DNA from: Billgrantia desiderata
Lineage (GTDB): Bacteria; Pseudomonadota; Gammaproteobacteria; Pseudomonadales; Halomonadaceae
Direction of reading: 5' to 3'
NCBI GenBank assembly: GCA_011742915.1
Contig: JAAQTN010000049.1
Span: forward strand, 1 to 34,199
DNA: 34,199 nt
This document shows, one piece after another, positions 19,029-29,119 of this stretch. A program made the position numbers and the translations under genes. Positions within the stretch are counted from its first letter, which is position 1; every line of letters begins with the position of its first letter. The notes beneath the pieces were generated by a model. That model saw only the letters and a program-made list of their open reading frames with translations. It made no database searches and was not told the DNA's origin.

Positions 19029-20498
19029 CTACTGATGGAGGGGAGAGATGATATCGAACAACGGGAACCCCTCATCCTCGCCATTTGACGCTTCGTTTAA
19101 CTGCAGATACTGCTGCTGGCTGCGGTCGACGTACGACAGGATCTCGTAGTAGCGCCGGATGTTGCGCACGTAGATCACCGGCTCGCCGCCCCGCGCATAG
19201 CCATGACGGGTCCTGCTGTGCCATTCGCGCTTCTGCAGCAGCGGCAGCGCCTCGCGTACGTCTTCCCAAAGATTCGGGTCGCCACCCAGTTCTTCGGCGA
19301 TACGGCGGGCATCGTACAGATGGCCGAGCCCGACGTTGTAGGCGGCCATGGCCATGTAGAGGCGGTCGTCGCCTTGTATCGACTCGGGCAGCCGATCCTT
19401 TAATTGACGCAGGTAGCGTGCCCCGCCGTCGACGCTCTGCGCCGGGTCGAGGCGGTCGCTCACGCCCATCTCGCCGGCGGTGGGCAGGGTCAGCATCATC
19501 AGCCCCCGGACACCGGTAGGTGAGGTGGCCTCAGGGTCCCAGTGCGACTCCTGATAGCCCAGCGCCGCCAGCAGCTTCCAGTCGAAGCCGGTGTTACGCG
19601 CCGCTTCGCGAAACAGGTCGGCATAGGTGGGCAGGCGCTCGTTGAGGTGTGCGATGAAGACCCGCGCGCCGACGTACTCGAGATAGTCGTCATGGCCGAA
19701 GTGGCGGGCCACCAGCTCGTCGAGCACGCCTGCCTGTTGCAAGCCGTAGAGGAAACGGTTGGCCGCCTGTTGCAGCCCCAGGCCGCCGTTGGCGGGAAAG
19801 GCCCAGGCCATGGAGAGGGGGTTGCCCAACGGGAAGCCACGCTCGACGCCGGGGAAGAAGATCCGGTTGATGCGGAACTGATGCTCGAAGACCACGGCGG
19901 CGTCCAGGTAGCCGCTTTCCACCTGGCTCAGCAGCTCGGCGACTTCCACCTCCGAGGATTCGCGCCATCCCAGCTCCGGATGTTCCCCCTGCAGCTCGCG
20001 CAGCACGCGATCGGTGCCCGAGCCGCGGATGGTACCGATGGTCAGGCCGGAGAGGGCTTCCGGGTCGTTGACCGGGGGCAGGCCGCGCCGATAGACCAGC
20101 AACGGTTGCAGGTCGAGGATTGGACGACTATAGATAAGGTCGGGCTGGGTCAGATCCAGCGGCAGGGCCGCCGCCGCCAGATCGCCCTCCTGACGCACCG
20201 CGTCCAGCGCGCTCTGGATGTGGTGCCGGGCGTCCAGCGTCAGGCTGACGCCGAGATACTCGGCGAAACGGCGCATCAGCTCGTACTCGAACCCGGTCGG
20301 GCCGTGACGCCCCTCATAATAGGTGGTTGGCGTATTGCGCGTATGGATGCTGATGAAATCGCGCTCGCGCACCTCTTCCAGCAGCCCGCTGACAGGCTTG
20401 AAATGGCGGTAGGGGGTCAGGCACAGGATGACCCCCAGCAGCAGCATGGCGGCCAGGCGCAGACGGCTCAGCAATATACGATTCGCGAACTCGGGCAT
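19029..20498 (-). CDS. mltF: Membrane-bound lytic murein transglycosylase F
   Basis: Cleaves peptidoglycan glycan strands to 1,6-anhydromuropeptides. The 489-residue protein has an N-terminal hydrophobic segment (about 10-28), a periplasmic-binding-protein-like regulatory domain (about 45-270, with [19 protein letters not shown]), and a C-terminal SLT-type catalytic domain (about 285-450) with catalytic Glu317 in [19 protein letters not shown] and [17 protein letters not shown]. This is the two-domain MltF architecture (E. coli about 518 residues). No lipobox Cys at the usual place is obvious (Cys26 is preceded by V-I-L), so it may be anchored by an uncleaved helix. It is divergent from purL and upstream of a diguanylate cyclase. 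Confidence 0.93.
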   Translation of the reverse strand: MPEFANRILLSRLRLAAMLLLGVILCLTPYRHFKPVSGLLEEVRERDFISIHTRNTPTTYYEGRHGPTGFEYELMRRFAEYLGVSLTLDARHHIQSALDAVRQEGDLAAAALPLDLTQPDLIYSRPILDLQPLLVYRRGLPPVNDPEALSGLTIGTIRGSGTDRVLRELQGEHPELGWRESSEVEVAELLSQVESGYLDAAVVFEHQFRINRIFFPGVERGFPLGNPLSMAWAFPANGGLGLQQAANRFLYGLQQAGVLDELVARHFGHDDYLEYVGARVFIAHLNERLPTYADLFREAARNTGFDWKLLAALGYQESHWDPEATSPTGVRGLMMLTLPTAGEMGVSDRLDPAQSVDGGARYLRQLKDRLPESIQGDDRLYMAMAAYNVGLGHLYDARRIAEELGGDPNLWEDVREALPLLQKREWHSRTRHGYARGGEPVIYVRNIRRYYEILSYVDRSQQQYLQLNEASNGEDEGFPLFDIISPLHQ

Positions 20499-20651
20499 TC
20501 AGCTGACGATCGGCGATGAGAGCTTCACGATAACGGCCCGAGACACGGCTGTCATCCGCTGCATTTCGTCTGCCCGCCGCTTTCCAGTATCATAGCGCCT
20601 TTCTTCGCCGCCGCGCGGCCCTTCCTCCGCTTGCTTCAGAGGCTTCAAGAC

Positions 20652-23600
20652 ATGCTCGAACTTCGAGGCGCGCCTGCCCTTTCCGCTTTCCGTCACGACA
20701 AGCTGCTGGCTGCCCTGCGCGCACGGGTTCCCGAGGTCGAGTCCCTGCACGCTTCCTACGTGCACTTCGTGGATCACGACGGTGAGCTATCCGACGATGA
20801 ACGGAGTCTGCTCGGCCAGTTGCTCGACTATGGCGCCAAAGATGGCGCTCAGGGCGAGGCCGACGGCCAGCTGTTTCTGGTGGTGCCGCGTATCGGTACC
20901 CAGTCGCCGTGGTCGTCCAAGGCCACCGATATTGCCCGCAACTGCGGCCTGGCGCGAGTGCGCCGCCTCGAGCGGGGCGTCGCCTATCGCGTGGCGCTCA
21001 GGGCGCCGATGTCGGAAGCGGCCTTCATGGCGATTCGCGAGACCCTGCACGATCGCATGACCGAGAGCGTGCTGGTCGATGCCTCCGATGCCGCTCAGCT
21101 GTTCGCGCATCACGAACCGGCCCCGCTGGGGCGGGTGGACATTCTCGAGGGCGGCCGGGCGGCGCTGGAGCAGGCCAACGTCGCGCTGGGCCTGGCCCTG
21201 GCCGAGGACGAGATCGACTATCTCGTCGAGGCGTTCCGCGAGCTTGCGCGCAACCCCACCGACGTCGAACTGATGATGTTCGCCCAGGCCAACTCCGAGC
21301 ACTGCCGACACAAGATCTTCAACGCCGACTGGGTGATCGATGGCGAGGCGCAGAGCCATTCGCTGTTCAAGATGATCAAGAACACCTACCAGGCCTCGCC
21401 CGGCGACATTCTCTCCGCCTACAGCGACAACGCCGCGGTGATCAAGGGCAGCGAGGCGGGGCGCTTCTTCGCCGCACCGCTGACCGGCAAGGCCGCCGAA
21501 CGTGCCGTCTACGCTGCGCATCGCGAGCCGATCCATATCCTGATGAAGGTGGAAACCCACAACCATCCCACCGCCATCGCGCCCTATCCGGGGGCGGCCA
21601 CCGGTGCCGGCGGCGAGATCCGCGACGAGGGGGCCACGGGCATTGGCTCCAAGCCCAAGGCGGGTCTGACCGGGTTCACCGTCTCCAACCTGCGTATTCC
21701 CGAGTTCGTCCAGCCCTGGGAAGCCTTCGACTACGGCAAGCCCGAGCGCATGCAGTCGGCGCTGGCCATCATGCTCGAAGGGCCCATCGGCGGGGCCTCG
21801 TTCAACAACGAGTTCGGCCGCCCCAACCTGACCGGTTACTTCCGTACCTACGAACAGGACACCCTGGGTGCCGGTGGCATCGAGCGGCGCGGCTATCACA
21901 AGCCGATCATGATCGCCGGCGGCTACGGCAACATTCGCGAGGGCCACGTCCAGAAAGGCGAGATTCCGGTCGGTGGCAAGCTGATCGTGCTGGGCGGCCC
22001 GGCCATGCTGATCGGTCTGGGCGGCGGCGCCGCCTCGTCGATGGCCTCCGGCGCCTCCAGCGCCGATCTCGACTTCGCCTCGGTGCAACGCGACAACGCC
22101 GAGATCGAACGCCGTGCCCAGGAAGTGATCGATCGCTGCTGGGCGCTGGGCGAGGCCAATCCCATTCGCTTCATTCACGACGTCGGCGCCGGTGGGCTCT
22201 CCAACGCCCTGCCGGAGCTGGTCAAGGACGGCGGCCGTGGCGGCCTGTTCGATCTGCGTGCGGTGCCAAACGCCGAGCCGGGCATGAGCCCGCTGGAGAT
22301 CTGGTGCAACGAGGCCCAGGAGCGCTATGTGCTGGCGGTGGCACCCGAGGATCTCGACACCTTCGATGCGCTGTGCAGGCGCGAACGCTGCCCCTACGCC
22401 GTGGTCGGCGAGGCCACCGAGGCCCACCACCTCGAGGTGCGCGACGGCCACTTCGAGGCCCAGTCCATGGCCAGCAAGCCGGTCGACCTGCCGATGAGCG
22501 TGCTGTTCGGCAAGCCGCCGAAGATGCAGCGCGAGTTCCAGCGCCAGTCGCTGGAGCTGCCCGGCGTGATGCTCGACAACCTCGACCTGCGCGAGGCCAT
22601 GGAGCGCGTGCTGCGCCTGCCCACGGTGGCCTCCAAGAGCTTTCTGATCACCATCGGCGACCGCTCCATCACCGGCATGGTGGCCCGCGACCAGATGGTC
22701 GGTCCGTGGCAGGTGCCGGTGGCCGACGTCGCCGTGACCACGGCGAGCTACGACACCCATGCCGGCGAGGCGATGGCCATGGGCGAGCGCCCGCCGGTAG
22801 CGCTGATCGATCCGGCCGCCAGCGCCCGCCTGGCGGTAGCCGAGACCATCACCAACCTGGCAGCCGCGCCGATCGCCAAGCTGTCCGACATCAAGCTCTC
22901 CGCCAACTGGATGAGCGCCGCCGACCATGTCGGCGAGAACCAGGCGCTGTTCGATGCCGTGCATGCGGTGGGCATGGAGCTGTGCCCGCAGCTCGGCATC
23001 GCCATTCCGGTGGGCAAGGACTCCATGTCCATGCGCACCGCCTGGCAGGCCGAGAACGACAAGGGCGAAAGTGAAGAGAAGAGCGTCACCGCGCCGCTGT
23101 CGCTGGTGGTCACCGGTTTCGCCCCGGTCACCGATGCGCTGAAGACCCTGACCCCGCAGATCAACCTGGAGCAGGACGAGTCCGATCTGATCCTGATCGA
23201 TCTGGGAGGTGGCAAGAACCGTCTGGGCGGCTCGGCGCTGGCGCAGGTCTACGGTCAGCTCGGCAACGAGTGCCCCGATCTCGACGATCCCGAGGATCTC
23301 AAGGCATTCTTCGCCGTGATCCAGGGGCTCAACGCCGACGGCAAGCTGCTGGCCTATCACGACCGCAGCGACGGCGGTCTGCTGGTCACGCTGCTGGAGA
23401 TGGCCTTTGCCGCCCATGCCGGCCTCGAGATCAAGCTCGACTGGCTGATCGACGAGCCGACCCAGGCGGTGGATGCGCTGTTCGCCGAGGAGCTCGGTGC
23501 GGTGATCCAGGTCAACCGTCAGTACACCGAGGAGGTGCTGGCCCAGTTCGCCGCTGCGAGTATCGAGACCTGTGGCGTCATCGCCCGGCCGCGCTACGAC

Positions 23601-24602
23601 GACCAGGTGCGCGTGACCCTGTTCGAGGAGCCGCTGCTCGAGACCACCCGGCTGCTGGCCCAACGCACCTGGGCCGAGACCAGCTATCGCATGCAGGCGC
23701 TGCGCGACAACCCCGACTGCGCCAAGAGCGAGTTCGACGGCCTGCTCGACGGTCGCGACCCGGGCCTCTCCGCGAGCCCCACCTTCGACGTCAACGAGGA
23801 CATCGCGGCGCCGTTCGTCAACACTACACGCCCGGCGGTGGCCATCCTGCGCGAGCAGGGGGTCAATGGCCACCTGGAGATGGCCTGGGCTTTCCACCAT
23901 GCCGGCTTCGAGGCGGTGGACGTGCACATGAGCGATATCCTCGCCGGGCGTGTCGATCTTGCCTCGTTCAAGGGACTCGTGGCCTGCGGCGGCTTCTCCT
24001 ATGGCGACGTATTGGGCGCCGGCGGGGGCTGGGCCAAATCGGTGCTGTTCAACCCGCGGGCGCGGGAGCAGTTCGCGGCGTTCTTCGAGCGCGACGACAG
24101 CTTCGGCCTCGGCGTGTGCAACGGCTGCCAGATGTTCTCCCAGCTGAAGGAGTTGATTCCCGGCGCCGACAGCTGGCCGCGCTTCGTACGTAATGAGTCC
24201 GAGCAGTTCGAGGCCCGGGTGGCGCTGGTGCAGGTGGAGCAGAGCCCGTCGATCCTGCTTGCCGGTATGGAAGGCTCGCGGCTGCCGATCGCCGTGGCGC
24301 ACGGTGAAGGGCGCGCCGAGTTCCGCGATACCGCTCACCTGCGCAGCATGCAGGGCAGCGCTCAGGTCGCCCTGCGCTACGTCGACAACTACGGCCAGGT
24401 CACCACCCACTATCCGTCCAACCCCAACGGCTCGCCTTCCGGCATTACCGGGCTGACCACGCCGGATGGTCGGGTGACCATCATGATGCCGCACCCCGAG
24501 CGGGTGGTGCGGGCGGTCACCAACTCCTGGCGGCCCGCGGAGTGGACTCGCGACGGCGCCTGGATGCGGCTGTTCCGCAATGCCCGGGCTTGGCTGGGCT
24601 GA
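20652..24602 (+). CDS. purL: Phosphoribosylformylglycinamidine synthase (single-chain PurL)
   Basis: Fourth step of purine biosynthesis: FGAR plus glutamine and ATP gives FGAM. The 1316-residue protein is the large gammaproteobacterial form (E. coli 1295). It has an N-terminal domain ([27 protein letters not shown]), a linker with [15 protein letters not shown], two AIRS-type ATP domains ([29 protein letters not shown]), and a C-terminal glutamine amidotransferase with nucleophile Cys1156 in GVCNGCQM and His1281/Glu1283 in MMPHPERV. The ATG at 20652 matches the E. coli N-terminus; an in-frame TTG at 20631 does not. A TATCAT hexamer at 20588-20593 may be its -10. Followed by a terminator. Confidence 0.97.
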   Translation: MLELRGAPALSAFRHDKLLAALRARVPEVESLHASYVHFVDHDGELSDDERSLLGQLLDYGAKDGAQGEADGQLFLVVPRIGTQSPWSSKATDIARNCGLARVRRLERGVAYRVALRAPMSEAAFMAIRETLHDRMTESVLVDASDAAQLFAHHEPAPLGRVDILEGGRAALEQANVALGLALAEDEIDYLVEAFRELARNPTDVELMMFAQANSEHCRHKIFNADWVIDGEAQSHSLFKMIKNTYQASPGDILSAYSDNAAVIKGSEAGRFFAAPLTGKAAERAVYAAHREPIHILMKVETHNHPTAIAPYPGAATGAGGEIRDEGATGIGSKPKAGLTGFTVSNLRIPEFVQPWEAFDYGKPERMQSALAIMLEGPIGGASFNNEFGRPNLTGYFRTYEQDTLGAGGIERRGYHKPIMIAGGYGNIREGHVQKGEIPVGGKLIVLGGPAMLIGLGGGAASSMASGASSADLDFASVQRDNAEIERRAQEVIDRCWALGEANPIRFIHDVGAGGLSNALPELVKDGGRGGLFDLRAVPNAEPGMSPLEIWCNEAQERYVLAVAPEDLDTFDALCRRERCPYAVVGEATEAHHLEVRDGHFEAQSMASKPVDLPMSVLFGKPPKMQREFQRQSLELPGVMLDNLDLREAMERVLRLPTVASKSFLITIGDRSITGMVARDQMVGPWQVPVADVAVTTASYDTHAGEAMAMGERPPVALIDPAASARLAVAETITNLAAAPIAKLSDIKLSANWMSAADHVGENQALFDAVHAVGMELCPQLGIAIPVGKDSMSMRTAWQAENDKGESEEKSVTAPLSLVVTGFAPVTDALKTLTPQINLEQDESDLILIDLGGGKNRLGGSALAQVYGQLGNECPDLDDPEDLKAFFAVIQGLNADGKLLAYHDRSDGGLLVTLLEMAFAAHAGLEIKLDWLIDEPTQAVDALFAEELGAVIQVNRQYTEEVLAQFAAASIETCGVIARPRYDDQVRVTLFEEPLLETTRLLAQRTWAETSYRMQALRDNPDCAKSEFDGLLDGRDPGLSASPTFDVNEDIAAPFVNTTRPAVAILREQGVNGHLEMAWAFHHAGFEAVDVHMSDILAGRVDLASFKGLVACGGFSYGDVLGAGGGWAKSVLFNPRAREQFAAFFERDDSFGLGVCNGCQMFSQLKELIPGADSWPRFVRNESEQFEARVALVQVEQSPSILLAGMEGSRLPIAVAHGEGRAEFRDTAHLRSMQGSAQVALRYVDNYGQVTTHYPSNPNGSPSGITGLTTPDGRVTIMMPHPERVVRAVTNSWRPAEWTRDGAWMRLFRNARAWLG

Positions 24603-24625
24603 TCTGGCCCGTCATTCGCAAATGA

Positions 24626-24650
24626 AAGAGGCGGCCAGTGGCCGCCTCTT
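24626..24650 (+). terminator. Terminator hairpin after purL
   Basis: AAGAGGCGGCC (24626-24636), loop AGT, GGCCGCCTCTT (24640-24650), a perfect 11-base-pair stem 23 bases after the purL stop, followed by TT-CG-CTT. The A-rich left and T-rich right flanks would let it work both ways for the convergent gene at 24718. Confidence 0.8.
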
Positions 24651-24717
24651 CGCTTCATGCTGTTCTGGCTGATCCCTGCCTTGGTCTCGCTGACTCCGAG
24701 GGGCGGGATTGATGCCC

Positions 24718-25209
24718 TCAGGCGCGCTGTTCCATCTGCCTCGGTTCGCTGCGTGAGGTGACGAAACCCTCCAGCACCACATGCTCTGCCTGCTTCTGCT
24801 TGATGATTGCCGTCTGCGCCGGGTACAGCGCCGTCACGGTGCTGGCTTCGCGCAGATGCCTGTGGAAATGCAGAGAGTGCTCGGCATCGATGACCGCCTG
24901 GGCCAGGGTCTCATGTGCCTGTAGCGGTGTGTCGATGAACAAGGGCGGCGACATGACCTGTGCGGCCTGTTTGATGGCGTCGTCCGGCAGGCCCAGTTGG
25001 CGCGAAAGCCGGCGCAACTCCTCAACGCGCATTTCGCACTGGATGCCGAGTGAGGCCATCAGGCGGCTGACGGAGGTGTCGAAGGGTAGGAAGCTGAAAG
25101 CAAGCCTACGGTATCGGTTCACCTCGGCGCGTTCGTGGGTTTCGGCGAGTGTCAACAGCTCATCCAGCGCCAGGGCCCGCCTGGCGATCGTTATTGGTCT
25201 TTCTGGCAT
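24718..25209 (-). CDS. Small helical protein, possibly ferritin-like; function unknown
   Basis: A 163-residue protein from the ATG at 25209, which has a good ribosome site (AGAGGAC) about 7 bases upstream; a longer frame to 25314 lacks one. It appears all-helical. One helix carries THERAEVNRYRRLA, another GIQCEMRVEELRRLSRQLG, a third AVIDAEHSLHFHRHLREAS. Paired Glu/His residues on successive helices recall the di-iron sites of ferritin-like or rubrerythrin-fold proteins, but no full E-x-x-H pair set can be assigned by eye. Single gene, convergent with purL. I do not recognise the family; the ferritin-like reading is a weak inference. Confidence 0.6.
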   Translation of the reverse strand: MPERPITIARRALALDELLTLAETHERAEVNRYRRLAFSFLPFDTSVSRLMASLGIQCEMRVEELRRLSRQLGLPDDAIKQAAQVMSPPLFIDTPLQAHETLAQAVIDAEHSLHFHRHLREASTVTALYPAQTAIIKQKQAEHVVLEGFVTSRSEPRQMEQRA

Positions 25210-25533
25210 GGCAGTGTCCTCTTGTCGGAGGCTGAGCATCGGCTGCATCCCTGCTGATCCGCAGCGCTGGAATGATGCTCGAAGTGTGCCCCCAGTTTGC
25301 ATGACCTTCATCAATTTTCGCGACGTTTAGGTCTGAAGAACCAGTGATTCCATCCACCGGTGTGACGCGAACCACCCGCTTCCCATCGCCCTCGGGTGAT
25401 CTCGTCCGACACGGCACTGAGTTTTCACTATAGTCGAACTGCGGAAGAATCCATGAAGAAAAATGCAACGAAGGTTTGACAACTGTAGTCGTCGCGCCAG
25501 ACTGCCGGGATCAACGGCAAGAGGCTGCGAGAC
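25210..25533. other. 324-base intergenic region between divergent genes
   Basis: Separates the small helical-protein gene (minus) from the crotonase gene (plus). It holds one candidate promoter (25406-25434) and a stray TTGACA at 25476-25481 with no acceptable -10 at 16-18 bases. The short frames that cross it look non-coding, and I see no repeat, RNA gene or strong hairpin. Confidence 0.5.
25406..25434 (+). promoter_or_regulatory. Candidate sigma-70 promoter for the crotonase-radD unit
   Basis: CCGACA (25406-25411), exactly 17 bases, then TATAGT (25429-25434): four of six and five of six consensus positions, about 100 bases before the crotonase ATG. Supported only by pattern and position. 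Confidence 0.4.
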
Positions 25534-26328
25534 ATGACCAGGGAAGTCTTTCATGAACGGGTGACGCTGGCATTTCAGGATCATGTCGCCGAGGTGACGT
25601 TGGCGCGACCCCGTGAGCACAACGGCCTCGATTGGGCGATGATCGACGCTCTGTTGGCGGCGCAGCGGCGCCTGGCCGAGCTCGAGGGGCTGCGCGCCGT
25701 GGTACTGCAGGGAGAGGGCGAGAGCTTCTGCGCCGGGCTCGACATGGCGGCGATCATGTCTCGTCCCGAGCGGCTGCCCTCGCTGCTGGCGCCCGATGAG
25801 CAGGGCATCAATCCGGTACAGCGTCTGGCGCTGGGCTGGCGCGACGCCGGCGTGCCGGTGATTGCCGCGCTGCACGGGCACGTCTACGGCGGCGGGCTGC
25901 AGATCGCCTTGGGTGCCGACGTTCGCGTGGTGCATCCCGAGGCTCGGCTGGCACTGCTGGAGATCGTCTGGGGCATCATTCCCGACATGGGCATCAGCGT
26001 GACCGGTGAGAGCATTCGCAGCGACGTGCTGCGCGAGTTGGCCTGGACCGGGCGCAAGGTGGCAGGACACGAAGCGGTGTCGCTCGGTTTGGCCACGCGT
26101 TTGGCCGACGACCCCCGGCGTACCGCGCGAGACATCGCCACCGCGGTGGCAGCGCGCTCGCCCAAGGCAGTGGCTGCAGCGCGTGAACTCTTCACCCGCG
26201 CCCCCGCCATGTCAGAGCGCGAGCGCCTGGCGCTGGAAGCCAGCCTGCAGCGCGGCCTGCTCGGCGGCGAGGAGCAACTGGAAGCGGTGGCGGCCAGGAT
26301 GGCCGGCCGCGAGCCGCGCTTCACCTGA
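25534..26328 (+). CDS. Crotonase-family enoyl-CoA hydratase/isomerase
   Basis: Acts on an acyl-CoA thioester. The 264-residue protein has the oxyanion-hole segments [10 protein letters not shown] (66-75) and [19 protein letters not shown] (114-132). The catalytic-region motif is [15 protein letters not shown]: Glu143 aligns with crotonase Glu144. The usual P-G-A-G-G is P-D-M-G, with Asp151 where dienoyl-CoA isomerases have their A-D-V-G aspartate. This favours an isomerase or non-canonical hydratase over a classical 2-enoyl-CoA hydratase. Asn30-Gly replaces the common N-A at the first CoA-binding turn. radD follows after ten bases, suggesting co-transcription without an obvious functional link. 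Confidence 0.85.
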   Translation: MTREVFHERVTLAFQDHVAEVTLARPREHNGLDWAMIDALLAAQRRLAELEGLRAVVLQGEGESFCAGLDMAAIMSRPERLPSLLAPDEQGINPVQRLALGWRDAGVPVIAALHGHVYGGGLQIALGADVRVVHPEARLALLEIVWGIIPDMGISVTGESIRSDVLRELAWTGRKVAGHEAVSLGLATRLADDPRRTARDIATAVAARSPKAVAAARELFTRAPAMSERERLALEASLQRGLLGGEEQLEAVAARMAGREPRFT

Positions 26329-26338
26329 CCTCGAGCAC

Positions 26339-28222
26339 GTGAGAACCGTCGTCCCACCCGACACTGCGGCCCCTTCGCTGCGCCCCTACCAGCAGGAGGC
26401 GGTGCGCCGCGTGGTAGTGCACTTCCGCGCCAGCGACGAGCCGGCGGTGGTGGTGCTGCCTACCGGCAGCGGCAAGTCGCTGGTCATCGCCGAGCTGGCG
26501 CGACTCGCCCGCGGGCGGGTGCTGGTGTTGGCCCACGTGCGCGAGCTTGTGGAGCAAAACCACGCCAAATACCTGGCCTACGGTCTCGAGGCGGATATCT
26601 TCAGTGCTGGTCTGGGGCGCAAGGAGAGCGCCCGCCAAGTGGTGTTCGGTTCGGTACAGTCGGTGGTGCGCCACCTTTCGCGCTTCGACGCATCTGCTCC
26701 GGAGCAGGGTCGTTTCACCCTGCTGGTGATCGATGAGTGCCACCGCGTCGCGCCGGACAAGGACGCCAGCTATCGCCGCGTGATCGAAGCGCTCAGGCAG
26801 GCCAATCCGCAGCTCAAGGTGCTGGGCCTGACCGCCACGCCCTATCGCCTGGGGCAGGGTTTCATCTATCACCGCCACCACCACGGCATGGTGCGCGGTG
26901 ACGACGACTGCTTCTTTCGCGATTGCGTGTTCGAGCAGCCGCTGCGGCTGATGGTCAAGCAGGGCTACCTGGCCGAACCCAGGCGCGTGGACGCCGCCGT
27001 CGAGCGCTACGACTTTTCCGCGCTGGTGCCGGGGGCGGGCGGTTTGTTCCGGGAAGAGGAGCTCAACCGGGTGGCGGCGGGCAATCGCGCCACGCCGGGT
27101 ATCGTCGCCGAAATCGTCGAGCGTGCCCGCAGCCGCCAGGGTGTGATGCTGTTCGCCGCCAGCGTGGCCCACGCCGAGGAGGTGCTTGGCTATCTGCCGG
27201 CCGCCGAGGCAGCGCTGATCACCGGCGAGACGCCATCGCGGGAGCGCGAGCGCATCATAGCCACCTTCAAGGCCCGTGAGCTCAAGTACCTGGTCAACGT
27301 GGCAGTGCTCACCACCGGCTTCGACGCGCCTCATGTCGATCTGATCGCCATTCTGCGGCCCACCGAGTCGGTGAGTCTCTACCAGCAGATCGTCGGTCGC
27401 GGCCTGCGCCTAGCCCCTGGCAAGCGCGACTGTCTGATCCTCGATTACGCCGGCAACCCGTGGGATCTCTACGCGCCGGAAGTGGGCAGCCCGCGTCCTG
27501 CCTCGGACACCGAGCCGGTGCAGGTCGAGTGCCCCGCCTGTGGCCACGCCAACCTGTTCTGGGGCCGCAAGGAGGGCGAGATCGTCATCGAGCACTTCGG
27601 CCGCCGCTGCCAGGGGCTTGCTGAAAGAGAAAAAACAGCAACGACAGCGGATGGCGCTGATAGAAGGCATGGCGCGGCTTCGGGCGCCGATAGAAAGCAG
27701 GGCGCGGCTTCGGGCGCCTGTAAACCGGAGCAGTGCTCGTTTCGCTACCGCTTCAAGGTGTGCGGCGAGTGCGGCGCCGAGAACGACATCGCCGCGCGGC
27801 GCTGTCACGGCTGTCAGACCCTGCTGGTCGATGCCGACGACAAGCTCAAGGAGGCGCTGCGCCTCAGGGATGCCCGGGTGCTGCGGGTGGCCGGCATGCA
27901 GCTCGAAGCTACCGTCAACGGCCGCGGGCTGCCGCGGCTCAAGGTCACCTACCACGACGAGGACGGGACGAGTCTGAGTGAGTGGTTCGCCCTGGAAACT
28001 CAGGCTCAGCGTGCCGCCTTCGCGGCAGTGTTCCTGCGCGATCATCTGCGCGCGCCGGGGGTGCGCTGGCAGCCGACCAGCGCCGAGGAGGTCATCGCCG
28101 GGCGCCGTCGCCTGCGCCATCCCGACTTCGTGGTGGGGCGCAAGGTGGGGCGCCACTGGCAGGTGCGCGAAAAGCTGTTCGACTATACCGGGCGCTATCG
28201 CAAGGCCGAGGCGGTGGAGTGA
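26339..28222 (+). CDS. radD: RadD (YejH) DNA repair ATPase, superfamily 2 helicase-like
   Basis: RadD supports recombination and double-strand-break repair in E. coli. The 627-residue protein aligns by eye with RadD from LRPYQQEAV onward. Motif I is PTGSGKS (41-47, Lys46), motif II DECH (132-135), motif III GLTATP, motif [15 protein letters not shown]. The zinc module starts [12 protein letters not shown] and continues with [35 protein letters not shown]. Between GRRC and EQC there is an insertion of about 25 residues relative to E. coli, made partly by a 30-base tandem duplication (27659-27718). The GTG at 26339 is the only start near the conserved N-terminus; it lies ten bases after the crotonase stop. 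Confidence 0.93.
   Translation: MRTVVPPDTAAPSLRPYQQEAVRRVVVHFRASDEPAVVVLPTGSGKSLVIAELARLARGRVLVLAHVRELVEQNHAKYLAYGLEADIFSAGLGRKESARQVVFGSVQSVVRHLSRFDASAPEQGRFTLLVIDECHRVAPDKDASYRRVIEALRQANPQLKVLGLTATPYRLGQGFIYHRHHHGMVRGDDDCFFRDCVFEQPLRLMVKQGYLAEPRRVDAAVERYDFSALVPGAGGLFREEELNRVAAGNRATPGIVAEIVERARSRQGVMLFAASVAHAEEVLGYLPAAEAALITGETPSRERERIIATFKARELKYLVNVAVLTTGFDAPHVDLIAILRPTESVSLYQQIVGRGLRLAPGKRDCLILDYAGNPWDLYAPEVGSPRPASDTEPVQVECPACGHANLFWGRKEGEIVIEHFGRRCQGLAEREKTATTADGADRRHGAASGADRKQGAASGACKPEQCSFRYRFKVCGECGAENDIAARRCHGCQTLLVDADDKLKEALRLRDARVLRVAGMQLEATVNGRGLPRLKVTYHDEDGTSLSEWFALETQAQRAAFAAVFLRDHLRAPGVRWQPTSAEEVIAGRRRLRHPDFVVGRKVGRHWQVREKLFDYTGRYRKAEAVE
27659..27718 (+). repeat. 30-base in-frame tandem duplication inside radD
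   Basis: Two adjacent 30-base units (27659-27688 and 27689-27718) differ at only two positions. They encode the ten-residue repeat [10 protein letters not shown] / [10 protein letters not shown] in the zinc-module linker. The length keeps the frame, so RadD stays intact. Confidence 0.9.
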
Positions 28223-28251
28223 GGCCGACACTCACGCCGCGAACGGCATGA

Positions 28252-28845
28252 TCAGGTCGAGCTTTCCGCCGGCCGGGCATCGTCCTCCAGCTCAGGGGCG
28301 CTGAGGGGCTCATCGGCGACGCTTTCCGCTGCACTGCCGTCGCTGACCTCGAGCGATGGGGTGGAGCGGGGCCGTCGGTTGGTGGCGGGCTCGCCGAACG
28401 CGCTCTTGAGCAGTTCGTGCTCGGGATCCATGTCGATGCTGCCCTGGAAGGTGCTGCCGTCCTCGAGCATCAGGCATGGCGTGACGATCATTCCCCGGAC
28501 GTTGGCACCCTTGTGAATGGTGGCGCGATGCGACGCCACGAGGTTGCCCTCGACTTCGCCAGAAACGTGCAGGGTGTGGGCGTAAACGTCACCGTTGACG
28601 CAGCTGCCGCTCCCCAGAGTGACGGTGTTCTGCTTGCAGATGATGGTTCCCTGTACGTATCCCGCCACGGTCAGATCTTCATCGGCATCGATGTCGCCCT
28701 GCACGCGGGTGTGGCTGCCGATGATCGACACGCTGGGCCGTGTCGCCGAGGTCTCCTGCCGAGGCGGCAGGGAATGGCCGCTGGCGGAGGCGACGACGTC
28801 CGTTGCCACGGCTTCCGGTTGACGAGCCTTTGTCTTGTGGAACAC
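28252..28845 (-). CDS. Bactofilin (polymer-forming cytoskeletal protein)
   Basis: Bactofilins assemble nucleotide-free filaments from a right-handed beta-helix core and help place envelope enzymes or organelles. The 197-residue product starts at GTG 28845, five bases after a perfect AGGAGG, which overrules the longer frame to 28893. A disordered N-terminus (about 1-40) leads into the DUF583 core (about 42-140) with SIIGSHTRVQGDIDADEDLTVAGYVQG, KQNTVTLGSGSCVNGDVYAHTLHVSGEVEGN and ATIHKGANVRGMIVTP. An acidic Ser/Glu/Asp-rich tail of about 55 residues follows. No membrane segment is present. It is divergent from a second, membrane-anchored bactofilin. Confidence 0.87.
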   Translation of the reverse strand: MFHKTKARQPEAVATDVVASASGHSLPPRQETSATRPSVSIIGSHTRVQGDIDADEDLTVAGYVQGTIICKQNTVTLGSGSCVNGDVYAHTLHVSGEVEGNLVASHRATIHKGANVRGMIVTPCLMLEDGSTFQGSIDMDPEHELLKSAFGEPATNRRPRSTPSLEVSDGSAAESVADEPLSAPELEDDARPAESST

Positions 28846-29119
28846 ACAAACCTCCTGGAGGTGAGAGTCTCGATACCCGGCGTCGTGAATCACGCTGCCC
28901 CCTGGGCTCGGTATTTCCCCTATACTCGACCGATCCTCGTGCGTCGTCGTACCGAACCCTTAACCACTGGGCATGTGGGAGATCGAACATGGGTCGAACG
29001 AGCCTACCTCGCTTTCGGTGACGGCAAAGCGTAGAGCTGGGCGGGATCCAAGGGGTATTTTTCGGCACCGCCCCCGGAAGCGAGGATCTATAAGAAAACT
29101 CCAAGACATGGAGAAGGGC

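Noticed and set aside
20909..23074. A 721-codon plus-strand frame inside purL
   Set aside because: Arg-rich out-of-frame translation of purL with no domain.
20787..24494. A 1235-codon open frame on the minus strand opposite purL
   Set aside because: It is the mirror of GC-rich purL codons; its translation is low-complexity His/Gly/Val-rich and resembles no protein, whereas the plus-strand frame is unmistakable PurL.
25476..25481. A perfect TTGACA before the crotonase gene
   Set aside because: No acceptable -10 hexamer lies 16-18 bases downstream.
26006..26338. N-terminal extension of the radD frame into the crotonase gene
   Set aside because: The extra residues overlap the crotonase in another frame and have no counterpart in RadD; the GTG at 26339 gives the family N-terminus.
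28973..29119. Upstream in-frame extension of the membrane-anchored bactofilin
   Set aside because: The extra 49 residues are basic and unlike the family, and would place the membrane helix internally; a ribosome site precedes the ATG at 29120.
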